Shown here: positions 61,501 through 64,000 of the stretch, in pieces
Numbering within the stretch: the first letter of the stretch is position 1
Layout: each line of letters opens with the position of its first letter
Source: CAYLNL01 sp964385175
GTDB lineage: Bacteria; Bacteroidota; Bacteroidia; Flavobacteriales; Flavobacteriaceae
NCBI GenBank assembly: GCA_964385175.1
Contig: CAYLNL010000009.1
Location: 31,635 to 95,634, forward strand
DNA length: 64,000 nucleotides
Direction of reading: 5' to 3'
Position numbers and translations under genes: made by a program
Notes under the pieces: model-generated
What the model saw: only the letters and a program-made list of their open reading frames with translations
What the model was told of the DNA's origin: nothing
Databases searched by the model: none

Positions 61501-64000
61501 AAACGGATTACCTGCAAACGGGAAACGCTTTTGTTCCCTACCGGCTGAAAACCGCCAAGCAGAACAACGCTTTGGAAGAGCGGGTGGAGTATAGCTATGA
61601 TGCCAATGGCAACGCGGTGCAGGCAACGCAATGGGGCAGCAATTACTACACGAGTTTTATCTGGGGCTACAACCATACCTACCTGTTAGCGCGCCTGGAA
61701 AACTGTGCCTACAACACCCTCCCGGCGGCTACGCTTGCCAACCTGCAGGCACTCGCCAGCGCCGATACCGATGCGGTGAGCGAGCAGGCGTTGCGCACGG
61801 CGCTGAACAGCCTGCGCAGCCAGTTTCCCAACGCCCAGGTTACCACCTATACCTGGGACCCGGCTGTGGGGCTTACCAGCCTTACCGACCCACGTGGGTA
61901 CAGCACCTACTTTTTTTACGATGTGTTTAACCGCCTGGAGCGGGTAGAAGATGCGGCGGGCAAAACGCTGAGCCGGCACGCCTACCAGTGGGCGCTGAGC
62001 GTGGCGCCCCCGGGCGAGAATTACGTGAAAACCACCGCGTACCGAATTGCCGCTACGGCGCAGCAGGTGGACACGGTGGCGGCCACCAACCGGGTAGAAA
62101 CCGCCCGCTACTTCGATGGTTTGGGCAGGCTTTCTCAAACCGTTGCCGTGCGGGGCGGCGGGCAGCAGCAAGATTTGGTTACTCCCGTAGAGTATGACGT
62201 TTTTGGGCGGCAGACCAAAGAATACCTGCCCTACGCCGCTGCTACGCTGGGCGGCGCCAGCCACTCCAACGCACTGGCGCAGGCAGGGCTTTTTTACAAT
62301 ACCCCGGCTTACCAAAATACCGCCAATCCCTACTCGGAAAAGGTGCTGGAAAGTTCCCCGCTGAGCCGGGCGCTGGAAAAGGGCGCCCCGGGAACGCCCT
62401 GGTTGGCGAACCCGAATGCGGATACTGACCACACGGTTAAGTTTGCCTACCAAACCAATGCCGCCAACGAGGTGCGCTTGTACCAGGTAACGCTCACACC
62501 CGATTATGCGCCCACGCTCACCAACCCGGCGCCCAACTGGTATGCCGCCGGGCAACTGTATAAAACCATTACTAAAGACGAAAACTGGCAACCTGCCGAT
62601 GGCGTAAACCGCACTGCCGAGGAATTTACAGACAAACAGGGGCGCATTGTTCTTAAACGGGCGTACACGGGCGGGCTGGCGCACGAGACCTATTATGTAT
62701 ATGACGATTATGGAAACCTCACCTACGTGCTGCCGCCAAAGGTAACAACGGCGGATGGGGTAAGCGCGGCGGAACTAGGCGAACTTTGCTACCAGTACCG
62801 CTACGACCACCGCAACCGGCTCATTGAAAAGAAAATACCGGGCAAGGGCTGGGAGGCTATTGTTTATACTATCTTAGACCAGCCTGTGTTGACCCGGGAC
62901 GCTAATTTAGCTGCCCAGAATAAGTGGCTCTTTACCAAGTACGATGCCCTGGGCAGGGTGGTTTATACGGGTTTTTACACCTCCGGGGCAGACCGGGCAA
63001 CGCTGCAAACGACTGTACATGCGCATACGCCCCTTTTTGAGACGAAAACAGCCGGCGCCACCGCCCTTGGCGGGGTGAACGTGTATTATACCAACCAGGC
63101 ATTTCCCACCGCCAACGAAGAGGTATTGACGATTACCTACTACGATGAGTATGGCTTTGATTTGGACGGGGGTGTCTCCGAAACGGCGTACGGGATTGCA
63201 CCTACGGCGCAAACCCGGGGACTGGCTACCGGCAGCAAGCTGCGGGTGCCGGGTACGGCGCAGTGGCTTACCGCGGTTACCTATTACGACGAAAAAGGCC
63301 GCACCCTCTATGGCTATACTAAAAATAACCTGTTGGGCACCACGGACAAGGTGAAACACCAGTTAGATTTCACCGGGCAGGTATTAGAAACCACCACTAC
63401 CCACAGCAAAACGGGCCAGGCCGATGTGGTTACGGTGGAAACCTTTACGTATGACCACGCCGCGCGCCCGCTCGCGCACACGCACCGCGTGAACGCGCAG
63501 GCGACCCAGTTGTTGGCGCAACGCAGCTACGATGCTCTGGGGCGCGTAGTGCAGCAAAAGACGGGTAATACGGCGGGGGCGCCGCTGCAAACGGTGGATT
63601 ACGCCTATAATGTGCGGGGTTGGCTCAGGAGCATAAACGATGTGAATGCCTTAGGCGCCGATTTGTTTGCCTTTGAGTTGCGCTACCAGGACCCTACGGC
63701 GGGAACAGGGCTGTACAACGGCAACATAAGCCAAACCCGCTGGCGCACGGCCAATACGGACAGCAGCCCGAAACACTACCTCTACCAGTACGATGGGCTG
63801 AACCGCATTACCCAGGCTACCGACAACACGGGCAATTACAACCTGAACAGTGTAAGCTACGATAAAAACGGGAATATGCTCACGCTCTCCCGCCAGGGGG
63901 CTACCAACGCGGCGGCTACGGTTTTTGGACTGATGGACAATTTGACGTACAGTTACGATGCGGGCAACAAACTCCTGCGGGTGGCAGATGCTGCCAACGA
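58533..64000 (+). CDS. giant RHS/YD-repeat protein (3' end outside window)
   Basis: The frame runs open from 58533 to the window end (1822 codons, no stop) and starts with GTG. The GTG gives a proper signal peptide (RKIICLFFALCAVNTYAQ), while the first in-frame ATG, some 35 codons later, would remove it. The N-terminal region (VPLYTLPGKELDLPVNLSYDASG, then GLGWNLNVGGRISR) is typical of the Bacteroidota RHS shell. From about residue 1160 a DUF6443-like region is seen (ARYFDGLGRLSQTVAV, EYDVFGRQTKEYLPY), followed by YD repeats (YDALGRVVYTG, YQYDGLNRITQATDNTGNY). Such proteins are secreted and may carry a variable, sometimes toxic, C-terminus, which is beyond the window. Confidence 0.9.
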   Translation, partial: MRKIICLFFALCAVNTYAQTDPYSTFSYKDELLRMVKIPNSPEAESFTKYGNTSVSLYTGTPAIAVPLYTLPGKELDLPVNLSYDASGVKVEQLASQVGLGWNLNVGGRISRIVNGAPDDYLNALGAYLSIKDATVRQKILQYAQERVNFTSEQAVIDYLTFVKNIGSNYIDAQPDYYSLNALGINDYIVFDLPTMQPRTLNNPRIKVTATWNGPNTSITGWVITHEDGSKFYFQAAERTYMEGDDLGSNLYGIVRDYYSSWVLTKIESPNKKDTYQFTYTSLGYWQQPFSLSGGTHTVIEVNANLPAQVPAGPVTLHQPTYKIDQQFLTGITHNGKTVMSVTLGNRYDIGIASKITTLTFYKPIAAGDILKKINFNYSYFGIAAAADPSVQNKENIRLKLDNLVIAAPNDNAYQKYVFEYESPAEVPSTISYAQDALGYYNGKPNTVLYPTVVTTNTVFQGADRKPDFDYAKKGILKKITYPTGGYTEFEYEPHKSPYSEEDIENTLTEVNYANVSVAAGVGNGVGCGNCCTDQYGNPPNITSAVFKISQADTYTLSYTTTGGGQAEAYLFSRGIVKPNGSCPAALPYDQVVNQTNCNLLQTLLWQNNAGQNQTSLYLPAGCYQITMAKGSIGGGTASVRVYRNELVTNGTVGTGEVARAGIRIRRISDYSGPGLLAEVKDYQYKKVLDGNDSSGVIIFNPTLHYYTQGVTTKTYQQGCGSAATSLLNRVGSSSGGDQPHVAYETVFEIQKSTASAARNGYTRYKFTTGHSGIFSTGIPPNVPAYEPDVAIGKEQEAAVYRSDGELLVRTQTSYDNTAYFSAIGFYVENKPARTYHIPVIRNVGGNYTYAFEAALPTSLSGACGYTYPLLCSDPQYNCLGTDLGQVYDIGVTLAQGRVGKQVSVQKEEFFQGTAVTTLTTNSYEPAIDHLLRATTSTTSEGGTQTEQYWYPKDFMATPVYGAMVTQNRLTDVVKRERLKNGVQPLAAIQTDYLQTGNAFVPYRLKTAKQNNALEERVEYSYDANGNAVQATQWGSNYYTSFIWGYNHTYLLARLENCAYNTLPAATLANLQALASADTDAVSEQALRTALNSLRSQFPNAQVTTYTWDPAVGLTSLTDPRGYSTYFFYDVFNRLERVEDAAGKTLSRHAYQWALSVAPPGENYVKTTAYRIAATAQQVDTVAATNRVETARYFDGLGRLSQTVAVRGGGQQQDLVTPVEYDVFGRQTKEYLPYAAATLGGASHSNALAQAGLFYNTPAYQNTANPYSEKVLESSPLSRALEKGAPGTPWLANPNADTDHTVKFAYQTNAANEVRLYQVTLTPDYAPTLTNPAPNWYAAGQLYKTITKDENWQPADGVNRTAEEFTDKQGRIVLKRAYTGGLAHETYYVYDDYGNLTYVLPPKVTTADGVSAAELGELCYQYRYDHRNRLIEKKIPGKGWEAIVYTILDQPVLTRDANLAAQNKWLFTKYDALGRVVYTGFYTSGADRATLQTTVHAHTPLFETKTAGATALGGVNVYYTNQAFPTANEEVLTITYYDEYGFDLDGGVSETAYGIAPTAQTRGLATGSKLRVPGTAQWLTAVTYYDEKGRTLYGYTKNNLLGTTDKVKHQLDFTGQVLETTTTHSKTGQADVVTVETFTYDHAARPLAHTHRVNAQATQLLAQRSYDALGRVVQQKTGNTAGAPLQTVDYAYNVRGWLRSINDVNALGADLFAFELRYQDPTAGTGLYNGNISQTRWRTANTDSSPKHYLYQYDGLNRITQATDNTGNYNLNSVSYDKNGNMLTLSRQGATNAAATVFGLMDNLTYSYDAGNKLLRVADAAN

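Noticed and set aside
61686..62684. Minus-strand frame (332 codons) in the RHS region
   Set aside because: It is antisense to the open RHS frame, which shows clear DUF6443-like and YD-repeat motifs in the plus direction. The frames at 59733-60407 and 60972-61433 are rejected for the same reason.

Overview
The window is a 64 kb piece of a Bacteroidota chromosome, most likely class Flavobacteriia or a close relative. The signs are a SusC/SusD pair, three proteins with C-terminal type IX secretion (T9SS) sorting domains, a PorT/SprT homologue, several families found mainly in this phylum (DUF6588-, DUF6952-, DUF4920- and DUF4870-like), and Bacteroidota-type -7 promoter boxes (TAnnTTTG) in front of many genes. 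No rRNA, tRNA, CRISPR array, prophage or transposase was recognised. A run of 100 N (27220-27319) marks an assembly gap inside a heptanucleotide repeat.

Layout. 1-8 kb: outer-membrane protein, Gre-like factor, a DJ-1/ThuA lipoprotein, ung, tryptophanase and a nucleoside phosphorylase. 7-12.2 kb: a minus-strand cluster (lpd, MFS transporter, 2OG-Fe(II) oxygenase, YciH/eIF1-like, DUF1835, nucleoside phosphorylase). 12.4-17 kb: NhaC antiporter, then a peroxide/thiol module (2-Cys peroxiredoxin, thioredoxin-like protein, DUF6952-like protein) and trxB, separated by a tandem-repeat spacer. 17.2-21.8 kb: a SusC/SusD uptake pair. 21.7-25.2 kb: a minus-strand set (alpha/beta hydrolase, dipeptide epimerase, PLP enzyme) that looks like peptide or muropeptide recycling. 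25.4-29.9 kb: DUF4870-PadR-PspC-DUF2807-DUF2807, a regulated envelope cluster. 30-42.4 kb: housekeeping genes (porT, ilvE, DUF4920, mnmD, fabG, VWA protein, HhH protein, corA, DUF2461, pbpC, pheS).

42.7-64 kb is the accessory part. It holds three large surface proteins ending in a peptidase-S74 chaperone domain followed by a T9SS sorting domain. Two of them carry exactly seven FG-GAP-like repeats (a likely seven-bladed propeller), and all carry 17-residue glycine/asparagine-rich stalk repeats. Next to them are pyrF, DUF4197, a fused isobutyryl-CoA mutase (icmF) and a giant RHS/YD-repeat gene that starts with GTG and runs off the window. Each of these large surface genes is bordered by mosaic intergenic repeats built from the same three sequence types. 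The combination of a phage-tailspike-type maturation domain with a T9SS signal downstream of it is the most unusual biology here: a likely family of trimeric, self-processed, T9SS-exported surface fibres.

Several starts were moved downstream of the longest open frame because a -7 box or a signal peptide decides them (lpd, dipeptide epimerase, porT, ilvE, DUF4920, corA, DUF4197, icmF, the first S74 protein). All functions are read from sequence motifs and family knowledge; no database search was run.
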